From JALHRI01 sp044351685 (GTDB lineage: Bacteria; Pseudomonadota; Alphaproteobacteria; Rickettsiales; UBA3002), in NCBI GenBank assembly GCA_044351685.1, contig JBILFK010000059.1, positions 1-8,801 on the forward strand: a stretch of 8,801 bases of DNA, in the 5' to 3' direction. Positions 1 to 6,551 of the stretch are shown here, piece by piece. The notes below the pieces were generated by a model, which was not told the DNA's origin, made no database searches, and saw only the letters and a program-made list of their open reading frames with translations. The first letter of the stretch is position 1. Each line of letters begins with the position of its first letter. The position numbers and the translations under genes are program-made.

Positions 1-1
1 A

Positions 2-430
2 TCCAAAGATAATCCGGTGTTTTATGTACAATATGCGCATGCGCGTGCAAAATCGCTGTTGCGTATGGCGCGCGAACAAGTGCCTGAGGCTGTGGCGGCT
101 TCTGAAGCGCCCACCGAAGAACATTTGGCGCTGCTCACGCATCCGGAAGAATTGGCACTCATTCGACTGCTTGCCAGCTATCCACGCGTCATTGAACAAG
201 CGGCAAGCGCACACGAGCCGCACCGTATCATTTATTATGTTCAGGAAGTGGCGGCGCAATTTCATGGCCTGTGGAATATTGGCCATGGCGATAGCGCCAT
301 TCGCTTTGTGCAGGCTGAACAGCCACTACTCACAACCGCACGTTTAAGTCTTGCGCGAGCTATGGCCAGTGTTGTAGCTTCGGGCTTGAATTTATGCGGG
401 GTAACCCCAGTCGAGGAGTTGCGCGGATGA
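2..430 (+). CDS. argS: Arginyl-tRNA synthetase, C-terminal part (5' end outside window)
   Basis: Arginyl-tRNA synthetase charges tRNA-Arg with arginine in the cytoplasm using ATP. Only the last 142 codons are here. The fragment opens in frame with SKDNPVFYVQYAHARAKSL, the conserved class I ArgRS segment that joins the catalytic core to the helical DALR anticodon-binding domain. The rest fits that domain, including RIIYYVQEVAAQFHGLWN and the terminal segment LNLCGVTPVEELRG, which corresponds to the family's closing LxxLGVxxPEEM-like motif. The HIGH and KMSKS signatures lie upstream of the window. The stop codon TGA (428-430) overlaps the ATG of the next gene in an ATGA junction, which suggests translational coupling. 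An argS followed by a SPOR-domain gene and nagZ is the usual alphaproteobacterial order. The identification is firm; only the missing 5' part is unknown. Confidence 0.96.
   Translation, partial: SKDNPVFYVQYAHARAKSLLRMAREQVPEAVAASEAPTEEHLALLTHPEELALIRLLASYPRVIEQAASAHEPHRIIYYVQEVAAQFHGLWNIGHGDSAIRFVQAEQPLLTTARLSLARAMASVVASGLNLCGVTPVEELRG
413..418 (+). promoter_or_regulatory. Ribosome binding site GAGGAG that sets the SPOR gene start
   Basis: GAGGAG lies eight bases before the ATG at 427, inside the end of argS. It favours that ATG over the earlier in-frame ATG at 394, which lies further inside argS and would add eleven residues with no family support. Confidence 0.7.
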
Positions 431-1413
431 AACCAGAATTCAATGATTACAACAGCCGTGATACAGACGGTGCACATGGTGCATCGCGTGTGGTTTCGTG
501 GGTGGTTTTGGCATTGGCCGCCAGCGGCTTTGTAGCGCTTGCATGGTATGCGTATCAATCGGGTAGCGAATCGGTAGATCCGAACGATATTCCTGTCATC
601 GAGGCAGATAGTTCGCCAGTCAAAATATCACCAGAAAACCCTGGTGGTGAATCGTTCCCCCACCAAGATAAAACGATTTATAACACCATTTCCGGTGCAC
701 ATGAGTTAGCAGGCGAAGAAAAGTTATTACCAGAGCCTGAAACACCCGTGATTAATGAACCCGAAGTCGCAGAATCTGAACCATCAGCACGCACATGGGT
801 TCGCAAAAGCCTGAAAGAAGAAGGCGAAGATGCTGTTGCCGAAGCAACCGATACCCCACTCGCAGAGGCAACCGAGCAGGCAGTGGCTGCGCCCGCTGAA
901 GAGAATAAAGAACCGGCGCCACTCGCTGAAAAACTAACAGAAGCGCCGCTTTTAGCCGAGAAGCCGCTTGCCGATCTGAATAAAACTCCCGCTCCTCAGG
1001 TGGCTGCTCAGCCGCCCGCTGCTGCACCTGCGCCGGTTGCCAAAAAAGAAATTCCACTAGAGCAGGGTAAGGAAATCCCCATTGTGGCTGGTGCTCCAGT
1101 GAAAGTTCCTGCTGAAGCTGCACCGACAAAGCCGGCTGCCGCCCCGGCACCTGTGCAGCAAGCATCGGGTGATTTTAAGGTGCAGCTGGGCGCCTATGGT
1201 TCGCAGGCCGAAGCCGATAGCAACTGGGCGCGTATCAACCGTAAACATTCTGCTGTTCTGGCTGGCAAGCCGTATCTGGTGGTGAAAGCTGTGCTGCCGA
1301 ACGGCACCTATTACCGTTTGCGCGCTTCGGGTTTTGCATCGCCCGATGCCGCAAAACAGGCATGCAGCAAGCTTTCAGCGCAGGGTCAGGCCTGTTTTTA
1401 CGCGGGAAAATAA
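427..1413 (+). CDS. Single-pass membrane protein with C-terminal SPOR domain
   Basis: A 328-residue bitopic inner-membrane protein. A short polar cytoplasmic N-terminus is followed by one hydrophobic segment at about residues 22-43 (VVSWVVLALAASGFVALAWY). A long Pro/Ala/Glu/Lys-rich, probably disordered periplasmic linker runs from about 46 to 245. A C-terminal SPOR domain (about 248-328) starts GDFKVQLGAYGSQAEAD and includes YYRLRASGF and the closing ACFYAGK. SPOR domains bind glycan strands stripped of stem peptides, which accumulate at division septa, so a role in cell division or wall remodelling is likely; that role is inferred. It overlaps argS by ATGA and nagZ by TAATG. The linker holds imperfect repeats such as APLAEKL and APLLAEKP. 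The family (DedD/FtsN-like architecture) is clear, but orthology to FtsN cannot be claimed: the essential FtsN amidase-activating motif was not recognised. Confidence 0.9.
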   Translation: MKPEFNDYNSRDTDGAHGASRVVSWVVLALAASGFVALAWYAYQSGSESVDPNDIPVIEADSSPVKISPENPGGESFPHQDKTIYNTISGAHELAGEEKLLPEPETPVINEPEVAESEPSARTWVRKSLKEEGEDAVAEATDTPLAEATEQAVAAPAEENKEPAPLAEKLTEAPLLAEKPLADLNKTPAPQVAAQPPAAAPAPVAKKEIPLEQGKEIPIVAGAPVKVPAEAAPTKPAAAPAPVQQASGDFKVQLGAYGSQAEADSNWARINRKHSAVLAGKPYLVVKAVLPNGTYYRLRASGFASPDAAKQACSKLSAQGQACFYAGK

Positions 1414-2414
1414 TGATCCCGCATGCGTTTATCTGTGGCATTGAAGGTGTGGAGCTTAGCGATAGTGAGCGTGAGTTTTTAAGGCATCATCAGCCTTACG
1501 GCGTGATTTTATTTGCGCGTAACTGCCAATCGCCCGCGCAGGTTTCGACGCTTGTGCAACAAATCAAAGCGTGCTTAACCCACCCGTTTGCATCCATATT
1601 GATCGATCAGGAAGGTGGGCGTGTCGCGCGCCTAAAGCCGCCGCACTGGCGCGCGTACCCTGCGGCTGCAACCTACGCCAAACTTTATAAAACCCACCCC
1701 GCCGATGCGATTTCGGCAACGCAGTTAAATGCACGACTAATCGCCGATGATTTGCGCGCGCTTGGCATTACCACCAACTGTGCGCCGCTGGCCGATGTGC
1801 CTTCACCCGAATGCCACGATATTATTGGGGATCGTGCGTTTGGCGATACGCCTTTGCAAGTGGTGGCACTGGCACGCGCACAGGCAAATGGGCTGCGCGA
1901 GGGTGGCATTTTGCCGATTCTAAAGCATATTCCAGGCCATGGTCGCGCACGCGCCGATAGCCACGAAGATCTGCCAGTGGTGGAAGCGTCGCGTAGCGAA
2001 CTGGAAGCGACTGACTTCGCGCCGTTCCATGCACTGCGCGATATTCCGCTAGGTATGACCGCGCATATTTTATTCACCGCACTCGATGCCGAGATGGTTT
2101 CCACCTTTTCACCGAAAGTGATTACACTGATTCGTGAGCATATTGGTTTTGATGGATTGCTGATGAGCGATGATCTTTCAATGAAGGCGCTGCGCGGTAG
2201 TTTTGCCGAACGTGCCGAGCGCACGCTTGCCGCTGGCTGCGATTTGGTGCTGCATTGTAACGGTAATATGCAAGAAATGCAGGATATTGCGCGGGTGACC
2301 CCGGCCATGTCGAAAGCCGCAATGTTGCGTGCAGAACGCGCAAAATCGTGGTTGCCTGCGGTGCTATTGGCGTTACCCGATGATGCAATTATGCGCTGGC
2401 AGAAGTTTGCATAG
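1413..2414 (+). CDS. nagZ: Beta-N-acetylhexosaminidase NagZ (glycoside hydrolase family 3)
   Basis: NagZ removes N-acetylglucosamine from 1,6-anhydroMurNAc muropeptides in the cytoplasm during peptidoglycan recycling. At 333 residues it is the normal length for a single-domain GH3 NagZ. Visible motifs in order are PYGVILFARN (28-37), ILIDQEGGRVARL (62-74), KHIPGHG (171-177) followed by the D182-S183-H184 Asp-His pair that acts as general acid/base in this family, GMTAH (214-218), and MSDDLSMKAL (251-260). By alignment with characterised members, the nucleophile is the first Asp of SDDL, Asp253. The start ATG forms TAATG with the stop of the SPOR gene, with a modest GGGA (1404-1407) before it; the earlier in-frame ATG at 1362 would put 17 unsupported residues in front. 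The expected alphaproteobacterial neighbours scpA and scpB do not follow. Confidence 0.96.
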   Translation: MIPHAFICGIEGVELSDSEREFLRHHQPYGVILFARNCQSPAQVSTLVQQIKACLTHPFASILIDQEGGRVARLKPPHWRAYPAAATYAKLYKTHPADAISATQLNARLIADDLRALGITTNCAPLADVPSPECHDIIGDRAFGDTPLQVVALARAQANGLREGGILPILKHIPGHGRARADSHEDLPVVEASRSELEATDFAPFHALRDIPLGMTAHILFTALDAEMVSTFSPKVITLIREHIGFDGLLMSDDLSMKALRGSFAERAERTLAAGCDLVLHCNGNMQEMQDIARVTPAMSKAAMLRAERAKSWLPAVLLALPDDAIMRWQKFA

Positions 2415-2447
2415 CTGCTATAAACCGCGCAAAGAAAGCGAGGCGTT

Positions 2448-2639
2448 ATGTCGATCGGAATTTGGGAATTAATGCTGATATTAGCAATTGTCCTGCTGCT
2501 GTTTGGCGCAGGCAAAATCACCCGCGTGATGGGCGAAGTAGGCAAGGGCATTAACGCCTTCAAAGATGGTTTAAAGGGCGACGGCGCAGCAAAAACCATT
2601 GCGCCCGGCACCGCTGAAGATAAAACCCCTAAAGCCTAA
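2448..2639 (+). CDS. tatA: Sec-independent protein translocase subunit TatA
   Basis: TatA oligomerises to form the transport-competent part of the twin-arginine translocase, which exports folded proteins across the inner membrane. The 63-residue protein has the typical layout: a short N-terminus (MSIGIWEL), a transmembrane helix at about 5-20, the conserved Phe19-Gly20 turn in LLLFGAGK, an amphipathic helix at about 22-42 (ITRVMGEVGKGINAFKDGLK) and a short polar tail. Many alphaproteobacterial TatA proteins read FGxxKxPxLM here; this one has Thr25 where Pro is common. GAGG (2440-2443) sits four bases before the ATG, a rather short spacing. The gene starts 33 bases after nagZ and ends five bases before tatB. 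The identification rests on structure plus the tatABC context. Confidence 0.95.
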   Translation: MSIGIWELMLILAIVLLLFGAGKITRVMGEVGKGINAFKDGLKGDGAAKTIAPGTAEDKTPKA

Positions 2640-2644
2640 GCATC

Positions 2645-2947
2645 ATGCTCGATATTGGCCTTTCCGAACTGGCGCTCATTGCCGTTGTGGCGTTGGTGAT
2701 TCTGGGCCCTGAAGATATGATGCGCGGCATGCGCTACATCATGGAAATGGTAAAGCAGCTGCGTTCCGCATCGATTGCCGCGCGCGCGCAAATGCGCGAA
2801 GTGATCGAGGAAACCGGGCTCGAAGATTTAGCCAATCAAACACGCACCATTATCGATCTCGAAGGCAAGCCACAAATTGCCTATGATGTCAGCGAACTTG
2901 GTGCGTTAAGTGCACCCAAAAAAGAAATTCCGCATGACCCCGCCTGA
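2645..2947 (+). CDS. tatB: Sec-independent protein translocase subunit TatB
   Basis: TatB pairs with TatC to form the receptor complex that recognises twin-arginine signal peptides. The 100-residue protein opens MLDIGLSELALIAVVALVIL, with Glu8 at the conserved TatB position and Gly21-Pro22 at the end of the membrane helix, as in TatB family members. The amphipathic helix follows (about 24-60). The usual TatB hinge GPxxLP is GPEDMM here, so the Pro normally at position 26 is Met. The protein is shorter than many TatB proteins (E. coli TatB is 171 residues) and lacks a long Pro/Ala-rich tail. The ribosome binding site is weak and the gene begins only five bases after tatA, which suggests reinitiation or coupling. 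TatB rather than a second TatA is supported by Glu8, the GP pair, the longer helix and the position before tatC. Confidence 0.93.
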   Translation: MLDIGLSELALIAVVALVILGPEDMMRGMRYIMEMVKQLRSASIAARAQMREVIEETGLEDLANQTRTIIDLEGKPQIAYDVSELGALSAPKKEIPHDPA

Positions 2948-2949
2948 GG
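2946..2949 (+). promoter_or_regulatory. Ribosome binding site GAGG preferred for tatC
   Basis: GAGG overlaps the tatB stop codon and lies eight bases before the ATG at 2958. It supports that ATG as the tatC start over the ATG at 2934, which has only an A-rich, poorly matching upstream sequence. Confidence 0.5.
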
Positions 2950-2957
2950 CAGTACGT

Positions 2958-3710
2958 ATGCCACTGATGGCGCACTTAGCCGAATTGCGCATGCGGCTGT
3001 TATGGGCAGTGCTAGGCTGGCTGGTGTTTTCGTGCGCTATTTTTATGTATGCCGAAGATATTTATCAGTTTCTGGCGATGCCGCTGGTGCAGGCATCAGG
3101 CGATGATGGCGGCGCGCACCGCCTTATATACACCGGCCTTGCCGAGCCATTTATCGTGTATTTAAAACTCACCATGTATGGCGGTTTTATGGCTGCATTC
3201 CCGTGGTTAGCGCTGCAGATTTATTTGTTTTTAGCGCCCGGCTTGCACACCCATGAAAAACGTGCGCTGATTCCTTATCTGTGTGCGGCGCCCATGTTGT
3301 TTCTGATGGGGGCTTCGCTTGCTTATTATGGCGTGATGCCGGTGGCGTGGGGTTTTTTCCTTTCGTTCGAGCAATTACCCGGCACTGCAGCAGTGCCGTT
3401 AATGCTTGAAGCGCGTATCAGCGAATATATCGGTATTGTGTGCCAGTTTATTATGGCCTTTGGACTTGCCTTCCAAATGCCGATTGTGCTGGCGCTGCTG
3501 ACGCAGCTTGGCATCGTGAACCCCGAAGCACTGGCAAGCAAACGCCGTTATGCTGTGGTGATTTTGCTTACTCTGGCGGCTATCTTCACCCCACCCGATA
3601 TAGTTAGCCAGCTTCTGCTTTTTATCCCGCTGCTACTGCTTTATGAATGTTCTATCTTCATTTGCAGACGCATCGAGAGAAACCATGCACGACATAAAAT
3701 GGATACGTGA
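2958..3710 (+). CDS. tatC: Sec-independent protein translocase subunit TatC
   Basis: TatC is the multi-spanning inner-membrane core of the twin-arginine translocase and holds the primary signal-peptide binding site. From this start it has 250 residues, the usual TatC size, with six hydrophobic segments. Family motifs are MAHLAELRMRL (4-14, the HLxELRxR signature), FPWLALQIYLFLAPGL (81-96), Phe91 and Glu100 with the same spacing as the signal-peptide-binding Phe94/Glu103 of E. coli TatC, FGLAFQMPI (168-176), and IFTPPDIVSQ (209-218) followed by PLLLLYE (224-230). An alternative ATG at 2934 would overlap tatB by 14 bases and add eight residues. I prefer 2958 for its GAGG and because some known TatC proteins also begin close to the HLxELR motif. 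The last 26 bases overlap serS in another frame. Confidence 0.95.
   Translation: MPLMAHLAELRMRLLWAVLGWLVFSCAIFMYAEDIYQFLAMPLVQASGDDGGAHRLIYTGLAEPFIVYLKLTMYGGFMAAFPWLALQIYLFLAPGLHTHEKRALIPYLCAAPMLFLMGASLAYYGVMPVAWGFFLSFEQLPGTAAVPLMLEARISEYIGIVCQFIMAFGLAFQMPIVLALLTQLGIVNPEALASKRRYAVVILLTLAAIFTPPDIVSQLLLFIPLLLLYECSIFICRRIERNHARHKMDT
3675..3680 (+). promoter_or_regulatory. Purine-rich ribosome binding site before serS
   Basis: GAGAGA lies four bases before the ATG at 3685, inside the 3' end of tatC. It supports starting serS at the family-typical MHDIKWIREN rather than at the in-frame ATG at 3643. Confidence 0.45.
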
Positions 3711-4953
3711 AAACCCTGAAGCCTTCGATGCCGCGCTTGCGCGCCGTGGCCTTGCGGCGCAATCGGCTGAGCTATTAGGTTACGATGAACAGCGCCGTCG
3801 CGAACTCACCGAGCTGCAAGAAATTCAGGCTAAGCGTAATGAAATTGCCAAGCAAATTCCGGAAGTGAAAAAAGCAGGCGGCGACATCGCCCCATTAATG
3901 GCCGAAGCGAACGCCGTGAAACTTCGCATCACTGAGCTTGAAAGTGGCGGTGAAGCCACGCGGTTGCTGGAAGATGCCTTAGCGCGCATCCCGAACTTGC
4001 TCGCTGCCGATGTGCCTGAAGGGGCCGATGAAGCGGGCAATGTAGAAATTCGGCTGTTGGGCAATATGCCAGCCATTGCCAGCCAAAAAGACCATGTAGC
4101 GCTCGGCGAAGCGCTGGGCATGATGGATTTTGAGGGCGCGGCCAAAATGTCGGGCGCACGGTTTGTGATTCTGCGCGGCCAGTTAGCGCGGCTGGAGCGG
4201 GCGCTTGGTGCCTTCATGCTCGATATGCACACGACCGAATTTGGCTACACCGAAACCAACCCGCCTTTTTTAGTGCGCGACAATGCACTGTTTGGCACGG
4301 GCCAACTGCCAAAATTCGCTGAGGATTTATTCAAAACCACTACCGATCACTGGTTGATTCCCACTTCCGAAGTGTCGCTTACCAATCAAGTAGCAGATAG
4401 TATTGTGGCCGAAGAAACCTTGCCTAGGCGCTACACGGCGCTTACGCCGTGTTTTCGCAGTGAAGCCGGTTCCGCTGGGCGCGATACACGCGGCATGATT
4501 CGCCAACACCAGTTTAGTAAAGTCGAGCTGGTAAGTATTACTAGGCCGGAAGATTCCGAAGCCGAACATGACCGCATGTTAAGCTGCGCCGAAGAAGTAT
4601 TGAAACGCCTAGGGCTGCATTACCGTGTGATGGCGCTTTGTGCCGGCGACACCGGTTTTTCGGCGCGTAAAACCTACGATATTGAAGTGTGGATGCCTTC
4701 GCAGAATATGTTCCGCGAAATTTCAAGCTGCAGTAACTGCGGCGATTTTCAAGCGCGCCGCATGAAAGCGCGGTTCAAGCGCGCAGGCGGTAAAGAAACC
4801 GAATTTCTGCATACGCTGAATGGTTCAGGGTTAGCGGTGGGGCGCACATTGGTGGCGATTCTGGAAAATTATCAGCAGCCCGATGGCAGCATTGCGCTGC
4901 CCGAAGCGTTGTGGCCCTACATGGGCGGTGTTAAAGTGATAGGGGCGAAGTAA
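3685..4953 (+). CDS. serS: Seryl-tRNA synthetase
   Basis: SerRS charges tRNA-Ser (and tRNA-Sec where present) with serine in the cytoplasm. The 422 residues match the bacterial class II enzyme (about 430 in E. coli). The N-terminal tRNA-binding domain begins MHDIKWIRENPEAFD and includes a Glu/Lys/Ala-rich antiparallel coiled-coil arm (about 26-100). The catalytic core shows motif 1 ending in GYTETNPPFLVR (187-198), the serine-binding TSE triplet (227-229), motif 2 FRSEAGSAGRDTRG to RQHQF (257-277), and motif 3 LNGSGLAVGRTLVAILENYQ (378-397). An in-frame ATG at 3643 would add 14 residues encoded within tatC and lacks family support. The gene overlaps tatC by 26 bases and shares TAATG with surE, so its expression is probably tied to the tat operon. 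Confidence 0.97.
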   Translation: MHDIKWIRENPEAFDAALARRGLAAQSAELLGYDEQRRRELTELQEIQAKRNEIAKQIPEVKKAGGDIAPLMAEANAVKLRITELESGGEATRLLEDALARIPNLLAADVPEGADEAGNVEIRLLGNMPAIASQKDHVALGEALGMMDFEGAAKMSGARFVILRGQLARLERALGAFMLDMHTTEFGYTETNPPFLVRDNALFGTGQLPKFAEDLFKTTTDHWLIPTSEVSLTNQVADSIVAEETLPRRYTALTPCFRSEAGSAGRDTRGMIRQHQFSKVELVSITRPEDSEAEHDRMLSCAEEVLKRLGLHYRVMALCAGDTGFSARKTYDIEVWMPSQNMFREISSCSNCGDFQARRMKARFKRAGGKETEFLHTLNGSGLAVGRTLVAILENYQQPDGSIALPEALWPYMGGVKVIGAK

Positions 4954-5741
4954 TGGATCTGAAAAATACACGCATTCTGATTAGCAACGATGATGGCGTG
5001 GGCGCTGAAGGCATTGGCATACTCGAGCGCATTGCCCGCACCTTATCGGATGATGTGTGGGTGGTAGCCCCCGCACACGAGCAAAGCGGGGCAGGGCATT
5101 CGCTTAGCTTGCATGCGCCATTGCGCTATCAGCAAGTGGCCGAGCGCCGATTTGCAGTAACGGGAACCCCAACCGATGCGGTGCTGGTAGGCGTGATGGA
5201 AATTCTAAAAGATAAAAAACCCGGCCTCATGCTTTCGGGCATTAACCGTGGCAGCAACATGGCCGAAGATGTTACCTATTCCGGCACGGTTTCAGCGGCA
5301 ATGGAAGCCACGTTGCTCGAAATTCCGGCCATCGCATTTTCCAATGTGGTGGTGGATAATGTGATTAACTGGGAGGCGCCCGAAGCGTATGTGGCGCAAA
5401 TCATCATATCGCTCACCAAGCTGGAATGGCCAACCGGAACATTGATGAACGTGAATTTTCCACCGCTGCCTGCCTCGCAAATTAAAGGCATTCGAGCCTG
5501 CGCGCATGGCAGGCGCAAACTCGATGATAATTTACATCGCCGCGTTGACCCGCATGGCCGCCCCTATATCTGGATTGGTGGGCAACGTACCGACCCGTTC
5601 GAAGATCAGCCCGATGCCGATTATCGCCTCGTGCCGCAGGGCTATATCACCATAACCCCACTCAATCTCGATATGACGCATTACGCCATGCTCGAAAAAT
5701 TGCATGCGGCACTAGGAAAAGGCACGGAGCAGGCTGCATGA
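4953..5741 (+). CDS. surE: 5'/3'-nucleotidase SurE
   Basis: SurE is a divalent-metal-dependent phosphatase acting on nucleoside 5'- and 3'-monophosphates in the cytoplasm, linked to survival in stationary phase. At 262 residues it is normal length. The metal-binding residues are visible: Asp13 and Asp14 in ILISNDDGVGAEG (8-20), Ser45 in EQSGAGHSLSL (43-53), and Asn98 in SGINRGSNMAEDVTYSGTVS (95-114). GTPTDAV (71-77) is also characteristic. AGGGG (4941-4945) sits seven bases before the ATG, which is inside the TAATG junction with serS. The end overlaps pcm by ATGA. The serS-surE-pcm order is common in alphaproteobacteria, and surE-pcm-nlpD is shared with gammaproteobacteria. Confidence 0.97.
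   Translation: MDLKNTRILISNDDGVGAEGIGILERIARTLSDDVWVVAPAHEQSGAGHSLSLHAPLRYQQVAERRFAVTGTPTDAVLVGVMEILKDKKPGLMLSGINRGSNMAEDVTYSGTVSAAMEATLLEIPAIAFSNVVVDNVINWEAPEAYVAQIIISLTKLEWPTGTLMNVNFPPLPASQIKGIRACAHGRRKLDDNLHRRVDPHGRPYIWIGGQRTDPFEDQPDADYRLVPQGYITITPLNLDMTHYAMLEKLHAALGKGTEQAA
5726..5729 (+). promoter_or_regulatory. Ribosome binding site GGAG before pcm
   Basis: GGAG lies eight bases before the ATG at 5738, within the end of surE. It supports that start over the internal ATG at 5795, which would remove about 19 residues. Confidence 0.6.
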
Positions 5742-6430
5742 CCCAGCACGCGGAATTATTGCTTTCAGGTTTCCACACCACTTTGGCGGGGGATATGGCG
5801 AGCGATAAAATCCGGTTGCTTATGAAACTTCGCCGCGAAGGTATTACCGATACACGCGTGCTTTCGGCGATCGAGCAAACCCCGCGTGAAGCCTTTGTGG
5901 AAGAAGCATTCCGCGCGCGCGCCTACGAAGACCATGCCCTGCCCATTGCCTGCGACCAAACCATCAGCCAGCCCACCACCGTCGCGCTGATGACGCAGGC
6001 GCTGCAGGTGGAGGAAAAACATCTGGCGCTGGAAATTGGTACGGGTTCGGGTTATCAGGCGGCGGTGCTATCGCAGCTTTGCAGGCGCGTGCACACTGTC
6101 GAGCGTCATCGACCGCTGTATCAAACCGCTGTGGCGCGCTTCGATGCCATGAAGCTTCGCAATATCACCCCGCATTACGGCGATGGGTATAAAGGCTGGC
6201 CGCATGCCGCGCCCTATAGCCGCATTATGGTCACCTGCGCCGCCGAAGAAGAGCCACAGCCACTGCTTGAGCAGCTGGCCGATGGCGGCATCATGATTAT
6301 TCCGCTTGGTGGGCACGTTGCCGATCAGGAATTGTTCAAAATCACCCGTAATGGCAGTCAGTTCATTACTGAACGTCTATTCACTGTGCGATTTGTGCCA
6401 CTGGTTGAAGAAAAAGCCTCAAGCCATTGA
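5738..6430 (+). CDS. pcm: Protein-L-isoaspartate O-methyltransferase
   Basis: Pcm uses S-adenosylmethionine to methylate L-isoaspartyl residues that form in ageing proteins, starting their repair to aspartate in the cytoplasm. The 230-residue protein has the family's substrate-site motif as DQTISQPTTVALM (73-85), where GQTISQP is usual, so Asp replaces the common Gly. SAM-binding motif I is ALEIGTGSGYQAAVLSQL (97-114). IIPLGG (187-192) and the terminal FTVRFVPLV (215-223) are also typical. The start is at the ATGA overlap with surE with a good GGAG; the N-terminal 20 residues before SDKIRLLMKLRREGI are less conserved in general, so ATG 5795 cannot be wholly excluded. It is the last gene of the tightly overlapping run: a 121-base gap follows. 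Confidence 0.95.
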   Translation: MTQHAELLLSGFHTTLAGDMASDKIRLLMKLRREGITDTRVLSAIEQTPREAFVEEAFRARAYEDHALPIACDQTISQPTTVALMTQALQVEEKHLALEIGTGSGYQAAVLSQLCRRVHTVERHRPLYQTAVARFDAMKLRNITPHYGDGYKGWPHAAPYSRIMVTCAAEEEPQPLLEQLADGGIMIIPLGGHVADQELFKITRNGSQFITERLFTVRFVPLVEEKASSH

Positions 6431-6551
6431 TTGTTTAATAAATCACACTTTCTATCCACAGAAAAAAACGGTAGATTCCATTGAAAGAAGGCTGTGTCCA
6501 CATTGTGGAAAATGCCTCAAGTCGCTCGCACCGTTTACCTGTGGTATCTTT
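6431..6551 (+). promoter_or_regulatory. AT-rich intergenic region with DnaA-box-like motifs, probable nlpD-like gene promoter region
   Basis: This is the longest non-coding stretch in the window and its left half is clearly richer in A and T than the flanking genes. It contains four copies of the pentamer CCACA or its complement (6456-6460, 6498-6502, 6504-6508, 6540-6544). Two of them sit in nine-base sequences with one mismatch to the DnaA box TTATCCACA: CTATCCACA (6452-6460) and, on the minus strand, TTTTCCACA (6504-6512). GTGTCCACA (6494-6502) has two mismatches. TCCACA-T-TGTGGA (6497-6509) is a perfect short palindrome. No convincing -35/-10 pair was found, so the promoter is inferred from the gap before a new gene, not from elements. 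Binding by DnaA or any other protein is unproven. Confidence 0.35.

Noticed and set aside
1041..1055. An exact 15-base repeat (CAAAAAAGAAATTCC) shared with 2917-2931
   Set aside because: The copies encode unrelated contexts in the SPOR linker and in the end of tatB, are dominated by an A-run, and have no repeat extension on either side. Chance is the simplest explanation.
752..1165. A 137-codon minus-strand open frame opposite the SPOR protein linker
   Set aside because: It is low in complexity (Leu/Gln/Arg-rich) and explained by the Pro/Ala/Glu-rich coding on the other strand.
1685..2611. A 308-codon open frame on the minus strand across nagZ and tatA
   Set aside because: The product is Ser/Ala/Pro-rich with no family motif, and it lies opposite two clear genes (NagZ with all catalytic motifs, and TatA). 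It is the usual mirror of a codon-biased gene.
3825..4232. A 135-codon minus-strand open frame opposite serS
   Set aside because: It is opposite the SerRS coiled-coil arm and has no recognisable domain; its composition mirrors the plus-strand coding.
6495..6515. A zinc-ribbon-like CPHCGKC in frame upstream of the lipoprotein gene
   Set aside because: It appears only if the lipoprotein frame is extended back to 6306 through the end of pcm. The signal peptide with lipobox begins at 6552, and the Cys codons come from the TCCACA/TGTGGA palindrome.
6431..6551. A replication origin in the AT-rich gap
   Set aside because: Only two near-consensus DnaA boxes are present, no AT-rich unwinding repeats are visible, and the neighbours are not typical origin genes. 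It is kept only as a regulatory possibility.
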